Shown here: positions 14,946 to 23,397 of the stretch, piece after piece | How the letters are laid out: each line of letters opens with the position of its first letter | Position numbering within the stretch: the first letter of the stretch is position 1 | Assembly: GCA_002455255.1 (NCBI GenBank) | Contig: DKKL01000031.1 | Span: 149,018 to 213,017, forward strand | Direction of reading: 5' to 3' | From: Candidatus Tepidiaquacellales bacterium UBA6667 | GTDB taxonomy: Bacteria > Bacteroidota > Ignavibacteria > Tepidaquicellales > Tepidaquicellaceae | Length of the DNA stretch: 64,000 nt | Position numbers and translations under genes: made by a program | The notes under the pieces: generated by a model | What the model was told of the DNA's origin: nothing | Database searches by the model: none | The model's input: only the letters and a program-made list of their open reading frames with translations

Positions 14946-17543
14946 ATGGCTGAAAACCGAAATGATTTTCTTAATCCTTCGTATAACCTTACCTTTGAAG
15001 ATTTATTCATACCCGAAAAATTAAATAACCTTTATAAGCAGTTTGAAGAATTTTATAACGAGTCAGATTCTGAAAATTATTCTGAATTTGTGAAATATCG
15101 TGATTTATCAGGCATTGGCTATAAAGATACTGACATATCAAAAATTTTAATAAACACATCTAAAATCATTTCAGATTTCTTAGGAAATTTATTTTGCATC
15201 AAAGATGAGCTTAATGCCATTTATTCAGAAACATCAAAAGAGAAATTGATATTCATTTTTAAAAAAGATTTTATTCAGCGAAATGTATTTAAAAAATATA
15301 AATCGGCTGACCTTGATACATTAAACTGGGAAGAGCTGGATTTATTTGTTCAGAATATAAAAACTCTATGTTATAATAACTTTCAATGGGATAAAAATGA
15401 AGATGAAGAGTTTAATACTTCAGAGATGATATTAGAAATACTGGAGATTGCAAAAGAGTATAAGTGGTTTTATGAAGGTGATAAATTTGCACCTGAAGGT
15501 TTTGTAATTTCAGAAAGGATAAACGACTGCGGGAAAAAACTTTTATCTGATTTAAAAGAGAAAAATTTAATTGAAGATATTTCGGATACTGAAAATTTAA
15601 AAATAATTGTAACAAAATTAGAACAGTGGTGTTTTGTTAGATATTACAAAGACGACAGTATAAAACACTGGGTTTCATACAAAGAGCCACATAAAATTGA
15701 TTTTGATAACTTAGTGAGATATATACGACCTAATGAGAATTTTTATGAATTAATAGAAAATTTTGATTATCATTTCAGGTTTAGGAATGGCTTTAGTTTA
15801 AATGATTATCAAAGAAGAAATAAAGATATATTAAATGAAGTTGATTACTGTATGTATTGCCATGAGCGTGAAAAAGATTCATGTTCAAAAGGATTCTATG
15901 ATAAACTTGGCAATAAAGTAAAAAATCCATTGGGGATTACATTAAATGGATGTCCATTAAATGAAAAAATTTCTGAGTCACATTTTGTAAGAAAAGCCGG
16001 TTACCCGTTAGCATCACTTGCATTAATTACACTTGACAATCCTATGTGTCCGGGTACAGGACATAGAATCTGTAATGATTGTATGAAAGGATGTATATTT
16101 CAGAAACAAGAACCTGTAAATATTCCTCTGGTAGAATCGAGCATTTTAAAAGAAGTATTAAGTTTGCCTTATGGATTTGAAATATATTCATTATTGACGA
16201 GATGGAATCCGCTGAATATTGAAAACCCTATTGTCAAAAATAATAACGGAAAGAAAATATTTATAGTTGGTGCGGGACCTGCGGGATATACACTGGCTCA
16301 TTATATGATTAATGAAGGTTTTAGTGTTAAGATGATTGATGAAATGAAAATCAGAGAAGTTTTTGAAAAATATACAGAAGATAAATTACCTGTCAAAGAT
16401 TATTTTAAAGAAATTTATTGGGATTTAAATACTCGACAAAGTTTAGGATTTGGCGGAGCAACAGAGTATGGAATTACTGTTAGATGGGATAAAAATTTTT
16501 TAAATGTAATTTATATAAATTTACTCAGGTGTAAAAACTTTGAAATTGAATCCGGTAAAAACTTCGGAACAGACTATACTATTGATAAAATATGGAGCGA
16601 AGGATTTGAACACATTGCACTTTGCACCGGTGCAGCAAAGCCAAATGAAATCAGAGTGAAAAACCGAAATGCAAAATGTGTATATGGCAGCACAGAGTTT
16701 TTATCTGATTTGCAAATAAAAGATGCAATTAACCCTGAAAGTGATTTCTTATTAAAAGTGAAGCTACCCGGAATTGTGATTGGAGGAGGATTAACAGCAA
16801 TAGACTGTGCAACTGAATTATTAAATTATTATCCGGTGTTTTTGGAAAAATTATTTTCAGGAAAAGATTTCAGTTTAGAAATATCTGAAGAAGAATTTGA
16901 AATATATAAAAATCATCATAATTTAATTCAAGAGGAAAAGAAAAAGGCAAGTGCTGAAAACAGACAACCGGAAATAGTAAAACTGCTGAGAAAACTCGGC
17001 GGTGTAAAACTTGTTTACAGAAAACGGATTAATGATGCACCATCTTACAGAGAAAATCATGAGGAAGTGATTGAATGTCTTGAGCAGGGAGTAGATATAG
17101 TTGAATTACATTCACCGGTTGAGTTTATAACAGATGAAATGAATAATCTAAAAAGTGTTATATTTGATAAAATAAAATTTGAGAAAGATGAAGCAGGGAA
17201 AATTGGTTTTTTAAGTTCGGGGGATTTTACAGAATTGCCTTCAGGAACATTGGTAATCGCGGCTGGTACGAATTGTAACGATATATATAATGATTTGCAT
17301 CCTGATAGTTTTGAAATAAACGAAAAGACAGGATATTTTGAATTATATACAATTTCAATAAATGGAAAAACATTATTAATAAAAAACGAACCCGGCAATA
17401 AAGCAGTATTTACATCATATAATAAAAACAATAAATTTATCACTGTTTACGGTGATTCAAATTCATCCTATTACGGAAGTGTAGTAAAAGCAATGGCATC
17501 AGCAAAATTTGGTGCTGAGCAACTTAAAAAAATCCTTTCATAA
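14946..17543 (+). CDS. Large GltD-like FAD/NAD(P) oxidoreductase with Fe-S cysteines
   Basis: 865 residues. Residues 1-295 are a helical region I do not recognise. A cysteine domain follows (Cys302, 305, 313, 336, 368, 376, 379 and 383), able to hold two [4Fe-4S] clusters as in the GltD family. Then comes a tandem dinucleotide-binding flavoprotein: FAD motif VGAGPAG at 441-447, a CTGAAKPNE stretch, and a second GGGLTAID motif for NAD(P) near 618. The C-terminus has ESVIFDKIKF-like strands and VIAAGTN, as in glutamate synthase small subunits. GltD is about 470 residues, so the N-terminal 300 are extra. Without a GltB gene here it is probably an NAD(P)H-dependent electron-donor protein. Not a member of the upstream sigma operon by clear evidence. 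Confidence 0.75.
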   Translation: MAENRNDFLNPSYNLTFEDLFIPEKLNNLYKQFEEFYNESDSENYSEFVKYRDLSGIGYKDTDISKILINTSKIISDFLGNLFCIKDELNAIYSETSKEKLIFIFKKDFIQRNVFKKYKSADLDTLNWEELDLFVQNIKTLCYNNFQWDKNEDEEFNTSEMILEILEIAKEYKWFYEGDKFAPEGFVISERINDCGKKLLSDLKEKNLIEDISDTENLKIIVTKLEQWCFVRYYKDDSIKHWVSYKEPHKIDFDNLVRYIRPNENFYELIENFDYHFRFRNGFSLNDYQRRNKDILNEVDYCMYCHEREKDSCSKGFYDKLGNKVKNPLGITLNGCPLNEKISESHFVRKAGYPLASLALITLDNPMCPGTGHRICNDCMKGCIFQKQEPVNIPLVESSILKEVLSLPYGFEIYSLLTRWNPLNIENPIVKNNNGKKIFIVGAGPAGYTLAHYMINEGFSVKMIDEMKIREVFEKYTEDKLPVKDYFKEIYWDLNTRQSLGFGGATEYGITVRWDKNFLNVIYINLLRCKNFEIESGKNFGTDYTIDKIWSEGFEHIALCTGAAKPNEIRVKNRNAKCVYGSTEFLSDLQIKDAINPESDFLLKVKLPGIVIGGGLTAIDCATELLNYYPVFLEKLFSGKDFSLEISEEEFEIYKNHHNLIQEEKKKASAENRQPEIVKLLRKLGGVKLVYRKRINDAPSYRENHEEVIECLEQGVDIVELHSPVEFITDEMNNLKSVIFDKIKFEKDEAGKIGFLSSGDFTELPSGTLVIAAGTNCNDIYNDLHPDSFEINEKTGYFELYTISINGKTLLIKNEPGNKAVFTSYNKNNKFITVYGDSNSSYYGSVVKAMASAKFGAEQLKKILS

Positions 17544-17579
17544 ATTAATTCATTTAAAATGTTTATAATAAAAAAATCA

Positions 17580-17611
17580 CTTGACAATAAAATTGTTTCT
17601 ATTTAATTTTG
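17580..17611 (+). promoter_or_regulatory. Bacteroidota-type promoter of the DUF4382-like lipoprotein gene
   Basis: TTGACA at 17581-17586 and an exact TAnnTTTG box (TAATTTTG, 17604-17611), with 20 bp between TTG and TA. The start point would fall inside the palindrome at 17609-17632, about 40 bp before the ATG. Confidence 0.6.
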
Positions 17612-17632
17612 TCGTAGTTCTAACTACGACAA
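17609..17632. promoter_or_regulatory. Perfect palindromic operator, copy 2
   Basis: TTGTCGTAGTT (17609-17619) and AACTACGACAA (17622-17632) are perfect 11-bp arms around CT. The palindrome overlaps the 3' end of the -7 box and the predicted start point, a classic repressor position. There is no T-run, so it is not a terminator. Its left part recurs at 5802-5821. Confidence 0.6.
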
Positions 17633-17656
17633 TTTATTAATTTTAAACAAAACAAA

Positions 17657-18379
17657 ATGAACTCAAATTATTTAAACCTAAAAAACATTTTAATGATACT
17701 TATAACAGTAACATTAATTGGTTGCAGTAAAAATCCTGTAACTTCAGAAATCGAAAACGGAAATGGTAACGGAAGCGGTTCCGGAAGTGAAACATCAGGG
17801 ATTAAACTAAATGTGATATCGTCAGATGAGACAGATAATCCGGCTGGTGATTTGCAAATATCAGAAGCAAAAGCATTGTTAAGTAAAATAGAAGTTGAAA
17901 ATTCATCCGGCAGCAGAGAGATTAATATGAATTCTTTAGTTGTTAATTTTAACCTTTCAGGTGAAGTGAAACAAATAATTGAAAAAAGTATTCCGGAAGG
18001 TGTATATACAAAAATAAAGTTTCAATTACATAAACCTGAAGATTTTGAAACAGTTTCAGACCCTGAATTTAAAACAGGAAACAGCGGAAATCAGAGATTT
18101 TCAGTTATAATAAAAGGAAGTTATAACGGTTCTGCATTTGTTTATAAATCAAGAAAATCAATCAACATAGTTTTAAATTTCAATCAACCGATTGATATAA
18201 GAAATAATATGAAAAATATAACATTATTACTTCAGAAAAATCTATGGTTTATGAGCAATGGAATAACATTAAATCCTAATGACGACGATAATAAAGATAT
18301 TATTGATGATAATATAAAAAGGTCATTTGCAAAAGCATTTAAAGATGACGACAAAAACGGAAGACCGGACGATAATTAA
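17657..18379 (+). CDS. Lipoprotein, DUF4382-like
   Basis: 240 residues with a lipoprotein signal ending TLIGC. A low-complexity NGNGNGSGSGS linker precedes a beta-sandwich-like domain (about 50-205). DLQISEAKALLSKIEV, FNLSGEVKQIIEKSIPEGVY and IKFQLHKPE fit the DUF4382 pattern of Bacteroidota lipoproteins. The C-terminus is very acidic (DDDNKDIIDDN and DDDKNGRPDDN) and could bind calcium. Probably exposed on the outer membrane; function unknown. It has its own promoter with an overlapping palindrome and is followed by a strong bidirectional terminator. Confidence 0.72.
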   Translation: MNSNYLNLKNILMILITVTLIGCSKNPVTSEIENGNGNGSGSGSETSGIKLNVISSDETDNPAGDLQISEAKALLSKIEVENSSGSREINMNSLVVNFNLSGEVKQIIEKSIPEGVYTKIKFQLHKPEDFETVSDPEFKTGNSGNQRFSVIIKGSYNGSAFVYKSRKSINIVLNFNQPIDIRNNMKNITLLLQKNLWFMSNGITLNPNDDDNKDIIDDNIKRSFAKAFKDDDKNGRPDDN

Positions 18380-18392
18380 TTAATAATAATAA

Positions 18393-18431
18393 AATCACCT
18401 GCATAAAAAAAATTTGCAGGTGATTTTTTTT
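18393..18431. terminator. Bidirectional rho-independent terminator
   Basis: AATCACCTGCA (18393-18403) pairs with TGCAGGTGATT (18415-18425). It is followed by T's on the plus strand and preceded by A's, so it can serve both convergent genes (ending at 18379 and 18442). Confidence 0.9.
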
Positions 18432-18441
18432 GCCAATCAAA

Positions 18442-19518
18442 TCACTTTATCATAACCATCTTTTTTATATCTACAAACTTTTCAGACGCAAATTTATAAA
18501 AATATATTCCGGATGCTAAGTTAACTGAATTAAACTCAACAGTATAATATCCGGCTTTTAAATCATTATTTATTAAAACTGAAACTTCCCTTCCCGTCAT
18601 ATCATAAATCCTGATTGAAATATAAGTATCTACAGGTAATTGAAAATTTATTTTAGTAGATGGGTTGAAAGGGTTAGGATAATTTTGAGATAATTCAAAT
18701 TTATCCGGAACACCAATTTCCGTAAAATTATCTAATTCGTAATATTGGAAATTCCCGTTATAATCAACTTGTTTTAATCTGTATTTATATTTCCCTGATG
18801 AAAGATTATTATCAGTAAAGGAATAAGATTTTAATTCAGTTGAATTTCCTACACCAGGAATATTACCTATTTTTAAAAACAGAGAATTTTCAGATGCAAG
18901 CGATTTTCTTTCAATCTCAAAATGACTGTTATTTACTTCAGAAATTGTTGACCAAATTAATTTAACAGAATTTCTTTGAGCGGTAGCACTGAATTCCGAA
19001 AGTTCAACAGGTAAAAGAGAATTTTCAGGGTTAATAAAAGTTAAACCAATTTCATCCCCAATATCAGTCTGAGCAGCAGAAAAAGTCGTATGCCACATTA
19101 AATTATGATTTGAAGCAGCGTTTAAAATTGGAAATCTGAGAACACCAACTAAAGTTGCTGTGGTGGGTACTTCAGCACCCGGATTTACATTGAGTGTAGT
19201 TTCTAAAGATCTTCCGATTGTGCCACCATAAAGAGAGGTAAACATAGCACCATAATTGGAAGTAGTATTAAAATCGAATAAACCTCTTGTTAAAATTGTT
19301 CCGCCGGAGAGATTTATTGCGGAATTATTTAAAGTAATAACAAAAGAACCTTCACCGAGATTAAAAGAAGCGGGTGATGTTCTTCTGATATAAACAGACA
19401 CATCAATATTCACGCCGTCATTAACCTGTGACATTGTTAATTCGGCTGTTTGAGATTTTACCTTTCCGGTTATCAAGAGGGAAGATAAAAATAAAAGAAT
19501 TATTATTATATTTTTCAT
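18442..19518 (-). CDS. Secreted protein with cohesin-like N-terminus and type IX sorting tail
   Basis: 358 residues. A signal peptide (MKNIIIILLFLSSLLITGKV) is followed by a beta-sandwich (about 24-165). Its strands GVNIDVSVYIRRTSPASFNL, GSFVITLNNSAINL, ATLVGVLRFPIL and DEIGLTFINP resemble the cohesin/carbohydrate-binding fold. A second domain (about 170-265, LPVELSEFSATAQ through YRLKQVDYNGNFQYYE) is the usual beta domain before the sorting tail. The end (NYPNPFNPSTKINFQL ... MTGREV ... GIYFYKF ... KKMVMIK) is a type IX-style C-terminal signal. It lies 16 bp downstream of the giant FG-GAP gene, which ends in a dockerin-like module, so the two products might bind each other. Confidence 0.78.
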   Translation of the reverse strand: MKNIIIILLFLSSLLITGKVKSQTAELTMSQVNDGVNIDVSVYIRRTSPASFNLGEGSFVITLNNSAINLSGGTILTRGLFDFNTTSNYGAMFTSLYGGTIGRSLETTLNVNPGAEVPTTATLVGVLRFPILNAASNHNLMWHTTFSAAQTDIGDEIGLTFINPENSLLPVELSEFSATAQRNSVKLIWSTISEVNNSHFEIERKSLASENSLFLKIGNIPGVGNSTELKSYSFTDNNLSSGKYKYRLKQVDYNGNFQYYELDNFTEIGVPDKFELSQNYPNPFNPSTKINFQLPVDTYISIRIYDMTGREVSVLINNDLKAGYYTVEFNSVNLASGIYFYKFASEKFVDIKKMVMIK

Positions 19519-19534
19519 ATTTGTAATATTAAAA

Positions 19535-22500
19535 TTATGGTCTTTGTCTTGAGATACCGGTATTGTTTCTGACTATTGTCCTGTCAGATGAATTAACAAC
19601 ACCGTTTCCGTCGAGGTCAAATCTTATATATCCAATTTGCCCGACATTATTTCTTATTAAAGTTCTATCAGTAGAATTTATAACTCCGCTTGAATTTACA
19701 TCACCGCTGTATAGACAATACTTACCGCCTTTTAATTTAAGATTATCCCCATATGCACTGCCGGGTGAATTTGTGAAATCATAAATATACGAATCCCCTC
19801 TGTTAATTTTTTCACCTCCAAGTTTACTCCAGGTTTCAATACAGTTTCTGTGTTTAATAACAAGATAATATACACCTGAGATTGCGTTTTTAAATTCCAA
19901 ATCAACAGTGAAATTTACAGAATCCAAAATACCTTTTGCGGAATCAATTATATCGCTGCCCGTGATATCATAAAGATAGGCAGAAATTGTATCTCTCATT
20001 CTTAAAGTATTGGTTGATATATTCAATAAACCTTCAGGAATTACAGTTACGTCAAATAACGTAATTGACTCAAGAGAAGCAGTGTCCGGCATAGACAATT
20101 CACTTATATTTCCGTTTACATCCTGAGCAGCAACCTTGTAAATATAAATTGAGTCCTGAACAACATTTGTATCAGTTAAATTGTTTGTAAGGGATTCTTT
20201 ATAAAAAACATCATTTTTAAAAATTAAATATTTTTTTAAATCCGGTTCAATATTTGGTTGCCAATTAAGTTTAATTGAATTAGAATTTCCTGAAGCCATT
20301 AAATCAACCGGAGGAAGAGGAGCTAAGTTGTCAATACTGCTTCCACTTAGAATATTTGATCTCCAATATACACTTCCATTTGAAGTCTTTGCTACTACTC
20401 TGTAAAAAAATGTAGAGTTACCGTTTGAGTTAGAATCAGAAGGAGTACTTATATTTAAATTATATAATGAATTATTATTTGCGGTTTGAGAATACACTGT
20501 TTGCCAGGCAAAACCTGATGTGCCGGGGGGATCGCTTCTTTCAACCTGATAGTGTGTAATCATATTCATATTGAGATAATCATATCCACTTCGGGTAAAT
20601 TTAATTTTTACGAACCCTCCCTGATCATTAGGTACATCAGAAACTGCTAATATTCTCGGATTTACCTGGGTAGAAGTGGATAAATTTAATTTTGCCAATC
20701 CTGACCCTGAGGAATAACCCAAATACCCATATGAAAAGTCGTCCATATTATCACCATTTACATCACCGGCCATAGATAACGATAAACCTAAATCTCCATC
20801 ATTTTCAGTTCCGATTAAATATAAATCACTTATATTATCCATATTATGAGAACCAAAATAAAAATTTATTTTACCTAAACCATAAATATAATAAGGAGAA
20901 CAAATTCCAATATCAGAGAAACCATCATTATTTAAATCACCACCACCTTTAACTATGAATCCAAAATTTTCATTTTGATTAGTTCCATTAAAAGTTAAAA
21001 TTGGTGTTCCGGTCATATTAGGACCTCCGTGATATAATAATGCTTTACCCATCCCTGAGTTAGCACCGGGTGAACCTATTATAAAATCCATAAATCCATC
21101 TTTATTAACATCCCCGGCTTTTGAAACTGAAAAACCGAAATAATCTGTATTGTTTGATCCTTTAAAAAGAATCTGTGAATTCGGTAAAAAATTGTTATTT
21201 CCATAATACAAATAAGCTTTTCCCTTCCCGGAATCAATTGAATGTGCACCTATAAGAATATCCCCAAATAAATCACCGTTTACATCACCAATTATATCAG
21301 CAGAAATTCCAAAATAACTATTCGAAATTTCACCGGTCATTAATACTGTTGGTAAAGAATTTATTGAAGTGCTTCCAAAATAATAATATGCTACTCCCAA
21401 ACCGGATGATCTTTTTGGTGCCGTGATTATATAATCAGAATTAAAATCTGTGTTTACTCTTCCCATAGTTATTTTATATCCAAATTCATCACCTGTATTA
21501 GTTCCTATATAAGTTCTGTCAGCAACTGTATCCATATTCTGCTGACCTAAATATACATAAACTTTACCTCTGAAATTATCAAAACCTCTCGCACCAATCA
21601 TTATATCATCAAAGCCATCGTTGTTAATATCTCCAGCAGATGAAACGCAATGTCCAAAATAATCATCGAAGTTTTCACCTTCAAAAATTTTATCGGGATT
21701 ATTATCTAATAATGAACCTCCGTAAAAGACATATACTCTGCCTTTATTGCTTGAATAACCGGGAGCAGAAACTACAATATCATTATATCCGTCACCATTT
21801 ATATCACCCTCGACAGAAACCTCTGTTCCAAAATATGAATTTGATTGTTGACCAAAGAAAGTTTCATCAGATAAATCATTACCTGTCATTTTTTGTTTAT
21901 AGATATAAACTCTACCGGTAAAATCATTAAATCCGTTTGCACCAATTAAAATTTCGCTGTTACCATCACCGTCAAGATCAACAGTTCCCGCAAGACCTTT
22001 ACCCAGATATTCATCATAAAAAGAACCGTTAGCAATAACATCAGCAGTATTGTTCACAATTTCAGATCCGAAATAAATAATACTTCTTCCTGTACTTGCA
22101 AAATAATTTAGAGAACTGATTATGACATCAGAATAACCATCTCCATTAAAATCACCGGCATTTTTTAAAAATGAACCAAAAAAACTGTTAGTTTGAGTTC
22201 CATAAAAAGTTGCAGCTGAATAAAGAGAAGGATTTGACCCTCCTAAATATAATAAGGCAATACCGGAATTGGACATATTATTATCAGCTCTTGGAATACC
22301 AACTATAAAATCACCATATCCGTCCCCGTTGAAATCACCGGCATCAGAAACAGCGGAACCTAATCTGTCGTCATCTGTACCGCTATATATTACTCTATCA
22401 GCTTCATTATTCATTGTTGAACCCTCGTAATATACATAAGCTGCACCGGCGTTATTTCCTGCATCATCATTCATAGGGGAGCCGATTATGATATCATTAA

Positions 22501-23245
22501 ATCCATCTCCATTATAGTCTCCGGTAGAACTAATTGAAAAACCAAACTCATCATCTGCATTAAAACCGGAAAATACTAAATCAGCAACATTATTCATACC
22601 TGGACCACCATAATACAAATACACTCTGCCTGCATTAATAAAAGTAGCATCATTTAAATTAGCCCCTATGATAACATCAGCATATCCATCTCCGTTAACA
22701 TCACCGGCAGATGATAATGAAAATCCGAAATTATCTCCCGTTGCTTCACCTGTAAAAATTACATCAGGGGTGTTATTCAGAACTGAACCGCCAAAATATA
22801 AATAAGCCCTTCCGGAATTTATACCATTAGAGTCATTCAGATTTGCCCCAATTAAAAAATCCGGAAAGCCATCTCCGTTGACATCGCCTGTATTGGCAAT
22901 GCATATTCCAAACTGATCTTCATTAGCATAACCATCAATAATCAGATCGGGAACAAAATCATAATTTTCACCGCCAAGATATAAATATACCCTTCCTCTG
23001 TTTGAACCAATGGAGCTGTGAGTAGGAGCGGAAGCTAAAAAATCAGAAAATCCATCTCCATTAAAATCACCCGTGGCAATAGAAAAACCAAATCTTCCGG
23101 AAGGATTATTACCGTTTATAAAACTTCTTAAAACAACATCAGTTTCAGGAACGGATTCAAATTTTGAATCATTATTCTGAGCGAAAGAATCACTGATAAA
23201 TGAATAAGTTAAAAATAAAATTAATAGAAGATAGTTTTTACGCAT
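19535..23245 (-). CDS. Giant FG-GAP repeat surface protein with dockerin-like C-terminus
   Basis: The frame opens at 23281, but the ATG at 23245 gives the signal peptide MRKNYLLLILFLTYSFISDS and a 1236-residue protein. About 14 FG-GAP repeats follow, each with a calcium loop such as GDVNGDGFPDFLIGA, enough for two seven-bladed integrin-alpha-like propellers (about 35-860). Two fibronectin-III-like stretches follow (to about 1060), then a beta domain. The last 60 residues hold two dockerin-type calcium loops, GDVNSSGVINSTDRTLIRNN and FDLDGNGVVNSSDRTIVRNN. There is no YPNPFNP tail. Likely a large secreted or surface adhesion or matrix protein; first gene of a pair with the cohesin-like gene. 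Confidence 0.85.
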   Translation of the reverse strand: MRKNYLLLILFLTYSFISDSFAQNNDSKFESVPETDVVLRSFINGNNPSGRFGFSIATGDFNGDGFSDFLASAPTHSSIGSNRGRVYLYLGGENYDFVPDLIIDGYANEDQFGICIANTGDVNGDGFPDFLIGANLNDSNGINSGRAYLYFGGSVLNNTPDVIFTGEATGDNFGFSLSSAGDVNGDGYADVIIGANLNDATFINAGRVYLYYGGPGMNNVADLVFSGFNADDEFGFSISSTGDYNGDGFNDIIIGSPMNDDAGNNAGAAYVYYEGSTMNNEADRVIYSGTDDDRLGSAVSDAGDFNGDGYGDFIVGIPRADNNMSNSGIALLYLGGSNPSLYSAATFYGTQTNSFFGSFLKNAGDFNGDGYSDVIISSLNYFASTGRSIIYFGSEIVNNTADVIANGSFYDEYLGKGLAGTVDLDGDGNSEILIGANGFNDFTGRVYIYKQKMTGNDLSDETFFGQQSNSYFGTEVSVEGDINGDGYNDIVVSAPGYSSNKGRVYVFYGGSLLDNNPDKIFEGENFDDYFGHCVSSAGDINNDGFDDIMIGARGFDNFRGKVYVYLGQQNMDTVADRTYIGTNTGDEFGYKITMGRVNTDFNSDYIITAPKRSSGLGVAYYYFGSTSINSLPTVLMTGEISNSYFGISADIIGDVNGDLFGDILIGAHSIDSGKGKAYLYYGNNNFLPNSQILFKGSNNTDYFGFSVSKAGDVNKDGFMDFIIGSPGANSGMGKALLYHGGPNMTGTPILTFNGTNQNENFGFIVKGGGDLNNDGFSDIGICSPYYIYGLGKINFYFGSHNMDNISDLYLIGTENDGDLGLSLSMAGDVNGDNMDDFSYGYLGYSSGSGLAKLNLSTSTQVNPRILAVSDVPNDQGGFVKIKFTRSGYDYLNMNMITHYQVERSDPPGTSGFAWQTVYSQTANNNSLYNLNISTPSDSNSNGNSTFFYRVVAKTSNGSVYWRSNILSGSSIDNLAPLPPVDLMASGNSNSIKLNWQPNIEPDLKKYLIFKNDVFYKESLTNNLTDTNVVQDSIYIYKVAAQDVNGNISELSMPDTASLESITLFDVTVIPEGLLNISTNTLRMRDTISAYLYDITGSDIIDSAKGILDSVNFTVDLEFKNAISGVYYLVIKHRNCIETWSKLGGEKINRGDSYIYDFTNSPGSAYGDNLKLKGGKYCLYSGDVNSSGVINSTDRTLIRNNVGQIGYIRFDLDGNGVVNSSDRTIVRNNTGISRQRP

Positions 23246-23280
23246 TATATTTTTTTTATACAAATTTGATATTGTTTGCA

Positions 23281-23323
23281 TAAAATCTCAATTAGAAATT
23301 TAATCATAAGTTACGAGATTTTA
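23281..23323. repeat. Inverted repeat in divergent promoter region
   Basis: TAAAATCTC (23281-23289) and GAGATTTTA (23315-23323) are perfect 9-bp arms 25 bp apart, between the divergent genes at 23245 and 23398. They could be two half-sites for a regulator. Confidence 0.4.
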
Positions 23324-23347
23324 TATTTATTTTTAGAAAGATTATAC

Positions 23348-23374
23348 ATAAACTATTGTTTTCTAATAGTTTAT
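23348..23374 (+). repeat. Hairpin in the leader of the 23398 gene
   Basis: ATAAACTATT (23348-23357) pairs with AATAGTTTAT (23365-23374) around a 7-base loop. It lies 24 bp before the preferred ATG. The upstream alternative start at 23356 falls inside it, which argues for the later start. Confidence 0.45.
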
Positions 23375-23397
23375 ACGAATTATATAATAACGACAAA

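Noticed and set aside
23356..23397. Upstream start of the helical protein gene
   Set aside because: This ATG falls inside a 10-bp hairpin and adds a poorly conserved-looking N-terminus; the ATG at 23398 is preferred.
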